Positions 8,043 to 17,554 are shown, numbered from the stretch's first letter. The stretch is DNA of 64,000 nucleotides from UMGS75 sp964507405 (GCA_964507405.1 CAZDPJ010000006.1:1-64000), one strand, 5' to 3'. Translations and numbers: made by a program. The notes: generated from the letters alone by a model not told the origin.

Positions 8043-8855
8043 TTATTTTTCTCCTTCTGTTGTTTTTATTATCTTTATTATATATAAAGGATAATCATGT
8101 TTTAGTTTAGATACTACTTTTTTCTTATTTAAAGAAGTATCTAAAAATAATGTAGAACCAGTCCCAGACATAATGACTGTACCATATTTAGATATATCAT
8201 CTATTACAGTTTTTAATTTTGGTTCACATAAATATGTTGCATTTTGTAACTCATTATAATAATTATGATTATTTAAATCATCTATTATATTAGATGAACT
8301 CTCAACTTTATCTATTTTATCAAATGTATTAAAAACATCTTTTGTATTTATATATATATTAGGATAAATTAATATTAAGGTTTCCTTTTGATATTTAACC
8401 TTTGTTATTTTTTCTCCTATTCCTTCAACTAAACAAGTTTTATCATACAATCCATATGGAATATCTGCCCCAAATGGAGTTAGGAATTTAATTAATTCAT
8501 CAGTTGTAAGATTTAATTTTTCTATTATGTTTATTTTTTTTATAATATAACCTATATCCATACTTACTCCACCAAGGCCAGCACCAAAGGGGATATATTT
8601 AAATATCTTAATTTGATAATTTGTTAGTATATTATATTTTTCCTTAAATTTATTTAATACCACTAATATTAAATCATTTTCTTTTTGATATTCAGGATGA
8701 TTTATATATATTACCTCATCTTTGTTTTTTGTTTTTTTTATTTTAATAATATCGCAGAAATTGATTCTTGTATTAATCATTTGTAAGTTATGGTATTCTA
8801 AATCATTTTTATTTAGAACTTTCAAAATTAAGTTCATTTTTGCCTTTATTTTCAT
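8043..8855 (-). CDS. ispE: 4-diphosphocytidyl-2-C-methyl-D-erythritol kinase
   Basis: A GHMP kinase that phosphorylates CDP-ME in the MEP isoprenoid pathway. The 270 residues contain the N-terminal KAKMNLIL segment with the catalytic lysine, the ATP loop PFGAGLGGVSMD and the GADIPYG segment with the catalytic aspartate. The ATP loop deviates from the usual GLGGGSSDA, and the family DGYH motif reads LEYH, so it is a divergent member. It lies 8 bases after yabG; the rsmA-yabG-ispE order matches Bacillus, with veg and sspF missing. Confidence 0.88.
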   Translation of the reverse strand: MKIKAKMNLILKVLNKNDLEYHNLQMINTRINFCDIIKIKKTKNKDEVIYINHPEYQKENDLILVVLNKFKEKYNILTNYQIKIFKYIPFGAGLGGVSMDIGYIIKKINIIEKLNLTTDELIKFLTPFGADIPYGLYDKTCLVEGIGEKITKVKYQKETLILIYPNIYINTKDVFNTFDKIDKVESSSNIIDDLNNHNYYNELQNATYLCEPKLKTVIDDISKYGTVIMSGTGSTLFLDTSLNKKKVVSKLKHDYPLYIIKIIKTTEGEK

Positions 8856-8863
8856 TAATTCAC

Positions 8864-9634
8864 CTATAATAACATTTTCATTTTTCCTTTTGTTTCAATT
8901 CCTCCAAAAGCTTCTCTTCCTTTTTCTATTAACTCAATACAATAATTAAAATCTATTGTTTTATTACAAGATGTAGAAGCTACTTTAATTGCTATTACAG
9001 CAGGGTCATAGGTATGAATATTTATTCTTTTAGGACTAGAAGCAAAATTAGCTCCTGAAGCAATTAATGCTTCGAAATTAGATCCACACGCCCCAGCAAT
9101 AACTACCATCGCATCTTGATTAAAGTGTTTTCTAATTATCCTTATTGCTTCTATGAAATTATTTGTATTTTCATAATTATTTAAATCTTTAATTCCTTTT
9201 CCATTATATACATCATGACCAGTTATTACAACAATATCAGGAGTAATAGATAAAATGATATTTTCTATTTTATTTTTTATTTCATTTTCTTTTATATATA
9301 TACCTTCAGCAGGAATTCCTATTTCCTTATATAATTCTAAACAACTATCTAGATATTCTTTATCTCCATCGATATGAAGAACTCTACCAAATAAATAGGA
9401 AGATGAATTTCTTGTTCTTTTAGTATTCATTAAGTTTCTTTCATAGTTATTATTTATTAATTCCTCTTGTTTTAATATTTTATCATTAACAAGTTCTAAG
9501 TTAGATAATTCAACTAATCTAACTATTCTATGATTATATCCTTTTATTAAGGCTTTTTCACACCTTATTTCTTGTATTATATATATAATCGGGTCTATGT
9601 CGCTTTTTAAAATAACTAAATCAGAAACTTCCAT
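8864..9634 (-). CDS. yabG: YabG, sporulation-specific cysteine protease
   Basis: YabG processes spore coat and germination proteins in the mother cell of endospore formers. The 256 residues share the family core: FGRVLHIDGD, VVITGHDVYNGKG with a probable catalytic His, and IAGACGSNFEALIASGANFASSP with the probable catalytic Cys. ATG 9634 was chosen because GGTGAT lies before it; upstream in-frame GTG codons are less likely. It lies 27 bases after rsmA, as in Bacillus, and is strong evidence that this lineage makes spores. Confidence 0.93.
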   Translation of the reverse strand: MEVSDLVILKSDIDPIIYIIQEIRCEKALIKGYNHRIVRLVELSNLELVNDKILKQEELINNNYERNLMNTKRTRNSSSYLFGRVLHIDGDKEYLDSCLELYKEIGIPAEGIYIKENEIKNKIENIILSITPDIVVITGHDVYNGKGIKDLNNYENTNNFIEAIRIIRKHFNQDAMVVIAGACGSNFEALIASGANFASSPKRINIHTYDPAVIAIKVASTSCNKTIDFNYCIELIEKGREAFGGIETKGKMKMLL

Positions 9635-9661
9635 ATATATCACCACTTATATTATATGTGG

Positions 9662-10501
9662 TTATTTATTAATTGTGCTATATAAATCATCAGATAATTT
9701 AATTATTTGTTCTACTGATAATGCTTCTGCTCTAACGGTTAGTGATAGATTATTATTTAAAATTACTTTTTCTATTTCTTCTTTTGTTAAATTATAATTT
9801 GATTTAATATTATTATATAATGTTTTTCTTCTTTGAGAAAAGATAATACGATTAAACTTTAAAAAGAAGGATTCATTTAAAAGAACAGGTAATTCATCTT
9901 TTAATTCTAACTTAATAACTGTACTATCTACATCAGGAGCAGGAATGAAACATTTGGGTGATACATTAAATAAAATACATGGATTTGTATAATACTGAAT
10001 TAGCACACTTAAACTATTATAATCCTTAGTCGAAGGTTTGCCACATAGTCTATATGCAACTTCTTTTTGAACCATTACAATAATACTTTTTACTTTTTTT
10101 GTTTCTTCTAATATTTTAGTAAGAATTGCGGTGGTGATATAATAAGGCAAATTAGATACAACTACAACATCTTCGTTATTAAAGTATTGGTTAATTTCAC
10201 TGTTTAAATTAATATTTAAAAAGTCTTTATGTAATATTTCAATATTATTATATATATTATATTCTTCTTTTAGAATATTTATCATATCAACATCAATTTC
10301 ATAACATACTAGTTTTTTAGCTTTTTTAACTAATAGCTTAGTTAAAGAGCCTAGTCCTGGTCCTATTTCAATAACATTTTTGTTTTCAATATTAGATGCA
10401 TCAACAATTTTATTTAATATATTTTGGTCTATTAAAAAATTTTGACCAAACTTCTTTTTTGCTTTGATATCTTTTGTTTTAATTATTTCTTTTACTTCCA
10501 T
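9662..10501 (-). CDS. rsmA: 16S rRNA dimethyladenosine transferase
   Basis: Dimethylates the two adjacent adenosines in helix 45 of 16S rRNA using SAM. The 279 residues show the family start KFGQNFLID, SAM motif I EIGPGLGSLT and catalytic motif IV NLPYY, followed by the small helical C-terminal domain. It is the first gene of rsmA-yabG-ispE-ycxB-like and is separated from rpoE by 116 bases. Confidence 0.97.
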   Translation of the reverse strand: MEVKEIIKTKDIKAKKKFGQNFLIDQNILNKIVDASNIENKNVIEIGPGLGSLTKLLVKKAKKLVCYEIDVDMINILKEEYNIYNNIEILHKDFLNINLNSEINQYFNNEDVVVVSNLPYYITTAILTKILEETKKVKSIIVMVQKEVAYRLCGKPSTKDYNSLSVLIQYYTNPCILFNVSPKCFIPAPDVDSTVIKLELKDELPVLLNESFFLKFNRIIFSQRRKTLYNNIKSNYNLTKEEIEKVILNNNLSLTVRAEALSVEQIIKLSDDLYSTINK

Positions 10502-10617
10502 ATTAATTTACCTTTTATATATATTCATTATAACACAAATAAAATAAAATAACAAGAAAAAATGTTTATACCACTTTCTTTTAATAAATATATAATAATA
10601 TTTAAAAAAGAAGACTT

Positions 10618-11127
10618 TTATTCAAAGTCCTCTTCTGTTAATTCATCTTCTTCTACTTCGTCTTTTTCATTTTCAACTTCTGTTAATTCTCTTTCTGTTT
10701 CAGCATCCATATTTTCAAATTCGCGAGCGATATCATCATCTTCATCTTCGTCAACATCATCTTCATCGTCTTCGTCTTCATCATCTGAAACATAATCTTC
10801 GTCGTAGATTTCATCTTTTAACTCATTCTTCTTAACGTCTTCATCATCATAGTAGATTTCTTCATAATCACCACCATCTTTATCTAAGACAGCTGTTGAT
10901 TGACGTTCTTTTAAATCCCAACAATCATCACCACAATATACAAAAATTCCAGATTGCATAAAATCTAATATAAATTGTGCTGAATGGTCTTTTATCATTT
11001 GACCTTTATAGCCTTTTAATTCCATTACTTCTGCCATTATTGCTAGTATTTTTTGAGGTTTACGCTTTTTTTGTAAGAGTTCTACAGCAAGTTCTAATAA
11101 TGATTTATCTTTGTCTTTAGCTCCCAT
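10618..11127 (-). CDS. rpoE: RNA polymerase delta subunit
   Basis: The Firmicute-specific delta subunit, which helps RNA polymerase recycle and shifts promoter selectivity. The 169 residues start with a HARE-HTH domain (about 1-85: SLLELAVELLQKKRKPQK to FVYCGDDCWDLKER). They end in a long Asp/Glu tail (residues 100-169) that mimics nucleic acid. An AGGAGG site precedes ATG 11127. Mollicutes also carry delta, so it is not by itself diagnostic of a spore former. Confidence 0.95.
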   Translation of the reverse strand: MGAKDKDKSLLELAVELLQKKRKPQKILAIMAEVMELKGYKGQMIKDHSAQFILDFMQSGIFVYCGDDCWDLKERQSTAVLDKDGGDYEEIYYDDEDVKKNELKDEIYDEDYVSDDEDEDDEDDVDEDEDDDIAREFENMDAETERELTEVENEKDEVEEDELTEEDFE

Positions 11128-11160
11128 GGTTATCCTCCTATATATTCATTAACTTTTTGT

Positions 11161-11199
11161 ATTATACTATATTTTATTTAAAAATGCAAATCATTATCA
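11161..11199 (-). promoter_or_regulatory. rpoE promoter with a Fur-like box
   Basis: On the minus strand TTGCAT (11184-11189) lies 17 bases before TATAAT (11161-11166), the evident rpoE promoter. Overlapping the -35, the minus strand of 11185-11199 reads TGATAATGATTTGCA, 13 of 15 matches to the 7-1-7 Fur/PerR consensus TGATAATNATTATCA. In AT-rich DNA such a match may be chance. Confidence 0.45.
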
Positions 11200-11208
11200 T
11201 TTTTATTT

Positions 11209-11412
11209 TTATATTAATGTATAAATCATAATTCCAACAAGTCCTGGTATTCGTAAAATACCAACGATTAGTAATGTAAAGATATTAATTGGTATATTTA
11301 AATTAAAATATGAACCAATAAAATTAAATATAAATAAAGTAACAATGCCTATTAATAATGATTTAATCATATATTTAAAAAAGTCTAACAAATGCTTTAA
11401 AAAAGTTTTCAT
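11209..11412 (-). CDS. bofA: BofA-like inhibitor of pro-sigmaK processing
   Basis: A 67-residue membrane protein. In Bacillus BofA holds the SpoIVFB protease inactive in the mother-cell membrane around the forespore, delaying sigmaK activation. Two hydrophobic segments (about 15-34 and 43-66) and the family-like ending with PINIFTLLIVGILRIPGLVG support the call. An AGGGGG site precedes ATG 11412. It follows surE by 38 bases rather than recR as in Bacillus, where recR, yaaL and bofA are together. Short length keeps certainty moderate. Confidence 0.75.
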   Translation of the reverse strand: MKTFLKHLLDFFKYMIKSLLIGIVTLFIFNFIGSYFNLNIPINIFTLLIVGILRIPGLVGIMIYTLI

Positions 11413-11450
11413 ATATCCCCCTTATTATTATATAATATGAGGGATTATTT

Positions 11451-12167
11451 TTATTTATGATATTTGTTATATATATCAACATCAGTCATATTAAATGTTA
11501 ATGGTGTAATTGATATATATTCTTGTTTTATTGTTTGAATGTCTCCATATTCATCATCTAATAATGGATTAAATTTATCACAAATAGAGTGATATAATCC
11601 ATCATCCCTTTGTTCATATCTTGTTATATAAGTACTTTTAGTTTGATGAGTTATCCTAATTCCTTTTGATATTTTTGGAAGATTAACATTTAATACAACT
11701 TTTTCATTCCACAAATTGCTATTTAAGATATAGTTCATAGCATCATCAAAATATTTACTTCCTTCAAAACTATCATATCTACATGATACAGCAATTGCTT
11801 TTTTACCTTTCATCAAGCCTTCCATCGCAGCCGCAACTGTTCCTGAATATACAATATCATCACCTAAATTATATCCTCTATTAATTCCTGATACTACAAC
11901 ATCAATATCAAGTTTTAATTGATTTATCGCAAAAACAACACAATCAGATGGAGTTCCACTTAAACTATATGTTAAAACGCCGTCATATATATCTTCTAAT
12001 TTTTCTAGTTTTAATCCTTCTTTTATTGTTAAGGCGTGACTATTAGCTGATTTTTCTATACTAGGTGCAACAACTACAATTTTTTTAGCATAAGGAATTA
12101 ACTTTTCAACAAGTAATTTTATTCCTTCTGCTTTAACTCCATCATCATTGACAACAAGTATATTCAT
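11451..12167 (-). CDS. surE: 5'/3'-nucleotidase SurE
   Basis: Removes phosphate from nucleoside monophosphates and short polyphosphates in the cytosol. The 238 residues show the metal-binding NDDG at residues 7-10, SGTPSDCV, SGINRGYNLGDDIVYSGTV and the AAMEG stretch typical of the family. Its ATG overlaps the stop of the upstream DHH gene by one base (TAATG), so it is translationally coupled. With the two DHH phosphoesterases it would form an oligonucleotide-to-nucleoside salvage set. Confidence 0.95.
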   Translation of the reverse strand: MNILVVNDDGVKAEGIKLLVEKLIPYAKKIVVVAPSIEKSANSHALTIKEGLKLEKLEDIYDGVLTYSLSGTPSDCVVFAINQLKLDIDVVVSGINRGYNLGDDIVYSGTVAAAMEGLMKGKKAIAVSCRYDSFEGSKYFDDAMNYILNSNLWNEKVVLNVNLPKISKGIRITHQTKSTYITRYEQRDDGLYHSICDKFNPLLDDEYGDIQTIKQEYISITPLTFNMTDVDIYNKYHK

Positions 12168-13177
12168 TAAAATACCTCCGGATGTTCCATTTTATATTCT
12201 TTTAATAAAGTATCAAGTTCTTTTAATAAACTCTTCATTTCTTTTTTAGAATAAATTGTCGCACCGGCAGCTTGGAGATGGCCTCCACCACGATAGTGAG
12301 TTGCAACTTCATTAATAGAAATAAATCTAGATCTAAGTCTTACTCTTATTTCTTTATCTGGTGATTCATCTATATTTGCTATGTTGTCACTTTTTTCTAA
12401 CATTTGATCAACAAACGCAACCCATATAGGTGACCCTTTAATTGAGTCAAGGCAATTAACTAAGTTTGCTGCATCTTCTTTTGTTACATTATATTTTTGC
12501 ATTATTTCTTTAGTGAAATATATATATACTACTCCACTAGGAGTTGTTTTAAAATGATTATAGACATATCCTTCTAGTTTTAAGGTTTCCATACTTTTAA
12601 TATATAATGACGGATATATATCTTCAGTATCAACACCTTGGCTAAGAAGCCAACCAGCATTACTTAAAGTATTTTCATTAACACCTCGATATCTAAATCT
12701 ACCAGTATCAGTTACAATACCAAGATATAGTCTTTCAGCAATGTCTTTATTAACCTTTAATCCATACTTTTGCCATTCTTTAAACATTCCAGCAAGAATT
12801 GATGAACAAGCAGGAGATGTTGGATCAACATACATTAAATCTCCATATTCAGGGGAATCATCATGATGATCTATTTTAATTAAGAATTTACCACTATTAT
12901 ATCTACCATCACATATTCTAGCCATTACAGCAGTATCAACCACAATAACAAGTGCTTCATTATATATATCATCACTAATTTCATCACTACTTCCGCACAT
13001 TGATAAATATTCAGGTACTTTATCACCAACAGCATAGACATGTTTGTTTGGAAAATTAAATTCTATATATTTTTTTAATGCAAATTGTGAACCAATACAA
13101 TCTCCATCAGGTCTTATATGACGATGAATAATGATTGTATCATATTTTTTTATTTGTTCTAAAATTTTATCAAACAT
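12167..13177 (-). CDS. NrnA-like DHH/DHHA1 phosphoesterase (copy 2)
   Basis: Belongs to the bifunctional oligoribonuclease/pAp phosphatase (NrnA) group, which degrades nanoRNAs and short DNA from the 5' end and pAp. In the 336 residues I see HRHIRPDGDCIGS (near residue 18), VVVDTA, KIDHHDDSPEYGD with the DHH core, TDTGRFRY, and the C-terminal DHHA1 loop GGGHLQAAGAT. It begins two bases after a paralogous gene. A c-di-AMP phosphodiesterase role (GdpP) is unlikely because no membrane, PAS or GGDEF parts exist. Confidence 0.85.
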   Translation of the reverse strand: MFDKILEQIKKYDTIIIHRHIRPDGDCIGSQFALKKYIEFNFPNKHVYAVGDKVPEYLSMCGSSDEISDDIYNEALVIVVDTAVMARICDGRYNSGKFLIKIDHHDDSPEYGDLMYVDPTSPACSSILAGMFKEWQKYGLKVNKDIAERLYLGIVTDTGRFRYRGVNENTLSNAGWLLSQGVDTEDIYPSLYIKSMETLKLEGYVYNHFKTTPSGVVYIYFTKEIMQKYNVTKEDAANLVNCLDSIKGSPIWVAFVDQMLEKSDNIANIDESPDKEIRVRLRSRFISINEVATHYRGGGHLQAAGATIYSKKEMKSLLKELDTLLKEYKMEHPEVF

Positions 13178-13179
13178 CT

Positions 13180-14115
13180 TTATTCTCCTTTTGCTACTTT
13201 ATTTAATTCATTTATTACTTTTTCAACATCACCTAGACTATCGATTGTACAACCACTAGCTTGTAAGTGACCACCACCACCAAACATCGTAGCAACTACA
13301 TTGATATTTAATCCCGCTGACCTAATTTCAACAAATACTTTACCATCTACATTTTCCGTAAAGTTAACCCAAATTTTTACTTCTTCTATTCCAGCCATAA
13401 TGTTAACCATACCACGAGATATATCAAATACAGTTGTATTATATTTAATTACATCTTCTTTTGTATTAATTAAATATGCAACACCATCACTTGTAATTTG
13501 AAATTTAGTTGTTAGATATGCTCTTAGTTTTACAGTTTCTAGCTTTTCAGTATACAATTTATTATATATATATTCTGTATCAATATTATATTCAAGTAAC
13601 TTACCAGCAATACTATAGGTTTTAGGTGTAGTACTAGAATATCTAAATCTACCACTATCAGTGACAATACCAGTAAATAAAAGAGAAGCTCCTTTTGTTG
13701 TTAGTTTCATTCCAGTATTAAAAATAAAATCACTAATAATTCCTGCACAACTTTCAAATGATGTATCAACAAAAGCTATATCACCATATTCACCTTGAGG
13801 TATATGATGATCAATTTTAATTATTTTCTTGCCTTTTAAATATCTATCATCACTAATTAATTTATCTGTTCCACAGTCAACAACAATAACTAAAGCATCA
13901 TTATATATATCATCACTAATTTCATCCATATTTCCCATCCAAAAATAACGTTCTGAGCGGTCACCTACCACGAATACACGTTTATCTGGGAAAGTGGCTA
14001 GAATCGCTTCTTTTAGCCCCATTTGAGAACCTAATGCATCACCATCAGGTTTTGTATGTCTATGAATAATAATGGTATTATTGTTTTTAATTTCTTGATA
14101 AATAGTTTTATACAT
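13180..14115 (-). CDS. NrnA-like DHH/DHHA1 phosphoesterase (copy 1)
   Basis: A 311-residue paralogue of the next gene, with all family motifs: HRHTKPDGDALGS, VVVDCGTD, KIDHHIPQGEYGD, TDSGRFRYSS and GGGGHLQASGCT. It is first in the operon of two DHH genes, surE and bofA. The two copies are clearly diverged, so they may differ in substrate (nanoRNA versus pAp or short DNA). Confidence 0.85.
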   Translation of the reverse strand: MYKTIYQEIKNNNTIIIHRHTKPDGDALGSQMGLKEAILATFPDKRVFVVGDRSERYFWMGNMDEISDDIYNDALVIVVDCGTDKLISDDRYLKGKKIIKIDHHIPQGEYGDIAFVDTSFESCAGIISDFIFNTGMKLTTKGASLLFTGIVTDSGRFRYSSTTPKTYSIAGKLLEYNIDTEYIYNKLYTEKLETVKLRAYLTTKFQITSDGVAYLINTKEDVIKYNTTVFDISRGMVNIMAGIEEVKIWVNFTENVDGKVFVEIRSAGLNINVVATMFGGGGHLQASGCTIDSLGDVEKVINELNKVAKGE

Positions 14116-14189
14116 ATATATCTCCTTATAATTTATTTGATTAATCTCTATAAGGTATTATATCACATTATTTATTTTTTCTAAAGAAA

Positions 14190-14221
14190 AAGACTACTAA
14201 GAATAAAATCTTAATAGTCTT
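14190..14221 (-). terminator. Terminator of the ABC importer/nuclease operon
   Basis: A 12-bp stem with one mismatch (14190-14201 with 14210-14221) is followed on the minus strand by TTTTTCTTT. It sits 19 bases after the stop of the large OB-fold lipoprotein gene. Confidence 0.75.
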
Positions 14222-14239
14222 ATTTATTTTTAAATTATA

Positions 14240-17200
14240 CTATTCAGCAAATGTAATAGTAATAGAAGTTACTCTCCATTGTTTATCATATGATAAAACA
14301 ATTTCATCAGTACCAGTTTCACATGAAATAGTCCATGCTTTTCCTTCGTTTGAAACAGAAACATTTTTATCACTGCAGTTAATAACAGCATTCTTATCAT
14401 GCACATCAGTAAATTCTATTTTAGTAATTTTTTTACCATTTTTAGCAGTGATAGCGAATGAACTTCCTTGATATACTCTAAGTTGAGCTGCGCTTACATT
14501 AATATTTGTATTAGATTCTGCTTTATTAATTACAATTTCATAATCAGCATTTGCAGGAGCAATTACTAATGTATTACCATCTGTTGTATAAGTGTCTTTA
14601 ACCCAAGTAAATACTACTTGATTAGCAGGAACAACCGTACCTTCAAGAACTTTTTCACCTAATTGAACTAACCAACCATTTTTAGTTTGTTTTGTTCCAT
14701 TGTAATTTGAAAGAATACCATAAATAACTACAGCATCACCAACTTTTGGTTTATCAGTTGTCATAGCATCAAAACGAACTTTACCATCTGCATTATATAA
14801 TCCATATATTTTCCATATATTACCAGCTACATCTTCAATATCCATATTTCCATAAGTATCATTTGTAATCTCCTTAACATAACCAGCTACATAATATTTT
14901 TCTGTTGTTGCATCATCTTTATTTGGAACAAGCGCACCAAGTTCTTCATAAGTTTTAACTTCGAAATCAGTTTCAATTTCTGTTTTAACAATTGGATCTG
15001 GATCTGGTTTAGGGTCAGGAGCTACTTCTTTAGATGCAGTATAGAAATGACCAACGAATGAAGTACTAGCATATTTAACATTGCTTCCGCTCATAGTTGT
15101 ATAAGTATTATATGCACCTAAATAGTAAGTAGTAGTTCCATCACTTACTTGGTTAGTAACTGTAGTAACAATTGTATTATATTCACTATTCCATGTCCAA
15201 ACATTTAATGGAGTTGTACCTAATGAAAGTAGTGACGTATCTTTACCAGTGTTACTATTTGTTGAAGCTTCTAAATTAATATAAGTTTTTGTTTCACCAT
15301 TTAAGAAATATACATGATATCCACCTTCAACTTTTTCAACATAAAGTTTAGCAGCTTCATATCCATGTTCTGTAGTCTGATAGAAATTACCACTCATTTC
15401 ACCAAGGAAATATAATCTAGCATTTTCTTTATTTTTTTGAATTAAAGAATAGTTATAAGCTACACCTTCTTTTAATTCAGTAATAATTGTATCATGACTT
15501 GGTTCAGGCATAACAACTTCTTCATCACCTACAAAGTATTCACCTTCACGGCCACTAAAGATTACACGAACATCACCAGAGAAATCAGCTTTTTGATTTC
15601 CATAGAAATAAACAAATAGAGTTACTCTTGTGTCAGTACCTGCAACAGCTGTAACAGCTTCAGGAACTGTTGAATAATATAAACTAATCTTCTTAGCATC
15701 TGCACTTTGAGATTCTGCTAAATAATAATAAGTAGTATCACCAGATGTATCAGCAACAACAACACCTTCAACCATTAAATATTGTCCGTAAGGAGCATTT
15801 TTAGATGTAGCAGCAACAATTTCTGCGATTGTAGCTTCAGTAGGAACGCTCATATTCCAAGTTGCTTCTTCATGAGAAACATATTTAATAATAGAACCAA
15901 TTTGAGGAGTACCATTGAAATAATTAATTACACCAATAAATTCTACTTTATCACCAACGTTAACAGTTTTTTTAACATCACCAACTTTAATACCATCTTT
16001 CGTTCCAACATAAACTAAGATATTTCCAGTTGCATCTTTTAAGTAATAGTTTTTATAACTACTAAATAATACATCAACTGTACCAGAAAGTTGAACAACG
16101 TCACCTTTTTCAAGTTTAACAGCTTCATCAACTGTAGCAGTAGTTAATTTCTTAACAGTAATTTTAACTTCAACAACTTGAGTTAATTCACCAACAGTAA
16201 CTGTTGCTTTGAAAGTAACATCAGTGTTGTTAGCTACTTCAGTAAATGCGTTATCAGCATAAGGAGCATCGCTAGGAATATCCCAAGCAATTGTTGCATC
16301 AACATCTTTGTTTTCAACAGGTAACACTAATTTAGAATAAGATGCATAAGAACCAGCTAATGCTTCAACTTCTTTAACAGCAATTGATAATTTATCTTCA
16401 TCTGTTAATGTAGGAGCTTCAGCTTCTTCAATTCCACCATCCCATAATAAATGATTCTTTAAGATACGAGAGTCTCTATCATAAGTAACACCAGTAATAA
16501 TAACATATTTACCAACATATGATTTTAAGATTTCTTCTTGTGCAGTACTATAAGATTTGTAATAAACCCATGCAGTTTCGCCTGTATAAGGGTCAAGTAA
16601 TTTATATTGATCTTTAGTTGTTTCATTATATTCAGATTCAACTTTAGCATATAATTTATAAAGGTCACCACCTAAATAACCAATAACGTTTTGAAGATTA
16701 TCACCAGCACGTTCTTGTTCCCAAGCATCAATTGTTTTTTCTGTATATTCAGGAACTTCAATTCCACGGTCTTCAACAACTTTTACAGCAATATTGCTTC
16801 CAACTTGTAAACTTCCATAATAAGAATAAATATCACCAGTAACATATACAGTATCACCAACTTTAACATCAGCACTCTTATAAACATAAATACCAGCAGT
16901 ACCATCATGAACCATGAATTGACCACTACCATCAGAATTTAATTTTGCTGTAACAACACCGTAGAATCCTACAGAATAAGTTGTATCACTTGCAGAAACT
17001 AATGCTTTATCAACTTTTTTCTCATTGTAAATATAATCGTAAGCATTTGCTTTTACTTCAGCAATTGTTCCAAAATCACCATCGAAACAAAGTACTGTAA
17101 ATTCAAAATTCTTTGATTTTTTATATGAATCAGTCTTTTCTTCACCATTTGATTCATATGTATATTCAACTTCTGCAGTAGCAACTAGTTTAACAGGAAC

Positions 17201-17554
17201 ATGATAATAATCAACTTCTGTTGTACCAGTTTTATATACTGCTTCTGCTTTTTCATGACTAGGAGATGGTTGATTTACTTCACCAGTTGTAGAAATAACA
17301 TCTGGTACACTACTAGACCATTCAATACTAACACCAGCAACTGAAGATACAAGATTTAAATTATCTGTAATATTATCCATTGCTTCAGGTGCCCATAATA
17401 ATTTCTTTAATGCAGTTTCAACTGTTTGTTTAGCTTCATCTCTTTTTTCTGTTTTATCAGATTGGCTATTGTTTTGACATCCAAATAAAACAAATACTAA
17501 GGCGATTAAAGCAACAAAGCTTAACATTTTTTTACCTAATTTGGTAATAGACAT
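14240..17554 (-). CDS. Large OB-fold surface lipoprotein, probable nucleic-acid binder
   Basis: A 1104-residue lipoprotein (lipobox VLFGC, Cys26). Residues about 65-150 look like an atypical bacterial Ig-like domain (SIEWSSSVPDVISTTGEV). Several segments then repeat the pattern YVKV/KVGDTVYVTGDIYSYYGSLQVGS, which resembles extracellular OB-fold (YhcR-type) domains; I see about four, near residues 170-260, 480-560, 590-670 and 900-990. Another Ig-like segment lies near 395-460, and a DPKPDPDP linker near 850. The C-terminal 110 residues are unassigned. It follows the nuclease gene by 61 bases with its own AGGAGG site. DNA capture for the neighbouring nuclease is inference. Confidence 0.7.
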   Translation of the reverse strand: MSITKLGKKMLSFVALIALVFVLFGCQNNSQSDKTEKRDEAKQTVETALKKLLWAPEAMDNITDNLNLVSSVAGVSIEWSSSVPDVISTTGEVNQPSPSHEKAEAVYKTGTTEVDYYHVPVKLVATAEVEYTYESNGEEKTDSYKKSKNFEFTVLCFDGDFGTIAEVKANAYDYIYNEKKVDKALVSASDTTYSVGFYGVVTAKLNSDGSGQFMVHDGTAGIYVYKSADVKVGDTVYVTGDIYSYYGSLQVGSNIAVKVVEDRGIEVPEYTEKTIDAWEQERAGDNLQNVIGYLGGDLYKLYAKVESEYNETTKDQYKLLDPYTGETAWVYYKSYSTAQEEILKSYVGKYVIITGVTYDRDSRILKNHLLWDGGIEEAEAPTLTDEDKLSIAVKEVEALAGSYASYSKLVLPVENKDVDATIAWDIPSDAPYADNAFTEVANNTDVTFKATVTVGELTQVVEVKITVKKLTTATVDEAVKLEKGDVVQLSGTVDVLFSSYKNYYLKDATGNILVYVGTKDGIKVGDVKKTVNVGDKVEFIGVINYFNGTPQIGSIIKYVSHEEATWNMSVPTEATIAEIVAATSKNAPYGQYLMVEGVVVADTSGDTTYYYLAESQSADAKKISLYYSTVPEAVTAVAGTDTRVTLFVYFYGNQKADFSGDVRVIFSGREGEYFVGDEEVVMPEPSHDTIITELKEGVAYNYSLIQKNKENARLYFLGEMSGNFYQTTEHGYEAAKLYVEKVEGGYHVYFLNGETKTYINLEASTNSNTGKDTSLLSLGTTPLNVWTWNSEYNTIVTTVTNQVSDGTTTYYLGAYNTYTTMSGSNVKYASTSFVGHFYTASKEVAPDPKPDPDPIVKTEIETDFEVKTYEELGALVPNKDDATTEKYYVAGYVKEITNDTYGNMDIEDVAGNIWKIYGLYNADGKVRFDAMTTDKPKVGDAVVIYGILSNYNGTKQTKNGWLVQLGEKVLEGTVVPANQVVFTWVKDTYTTDGNTLVIAPANADYEIVINKAESNTNINVSAAQLRVYQGSSFAITAKNGKKITKIEFTDVHDKNAVINCSDKNVSVSNEGKAWTISCETGTDEIVLSYDKQWRVTSITITFAE

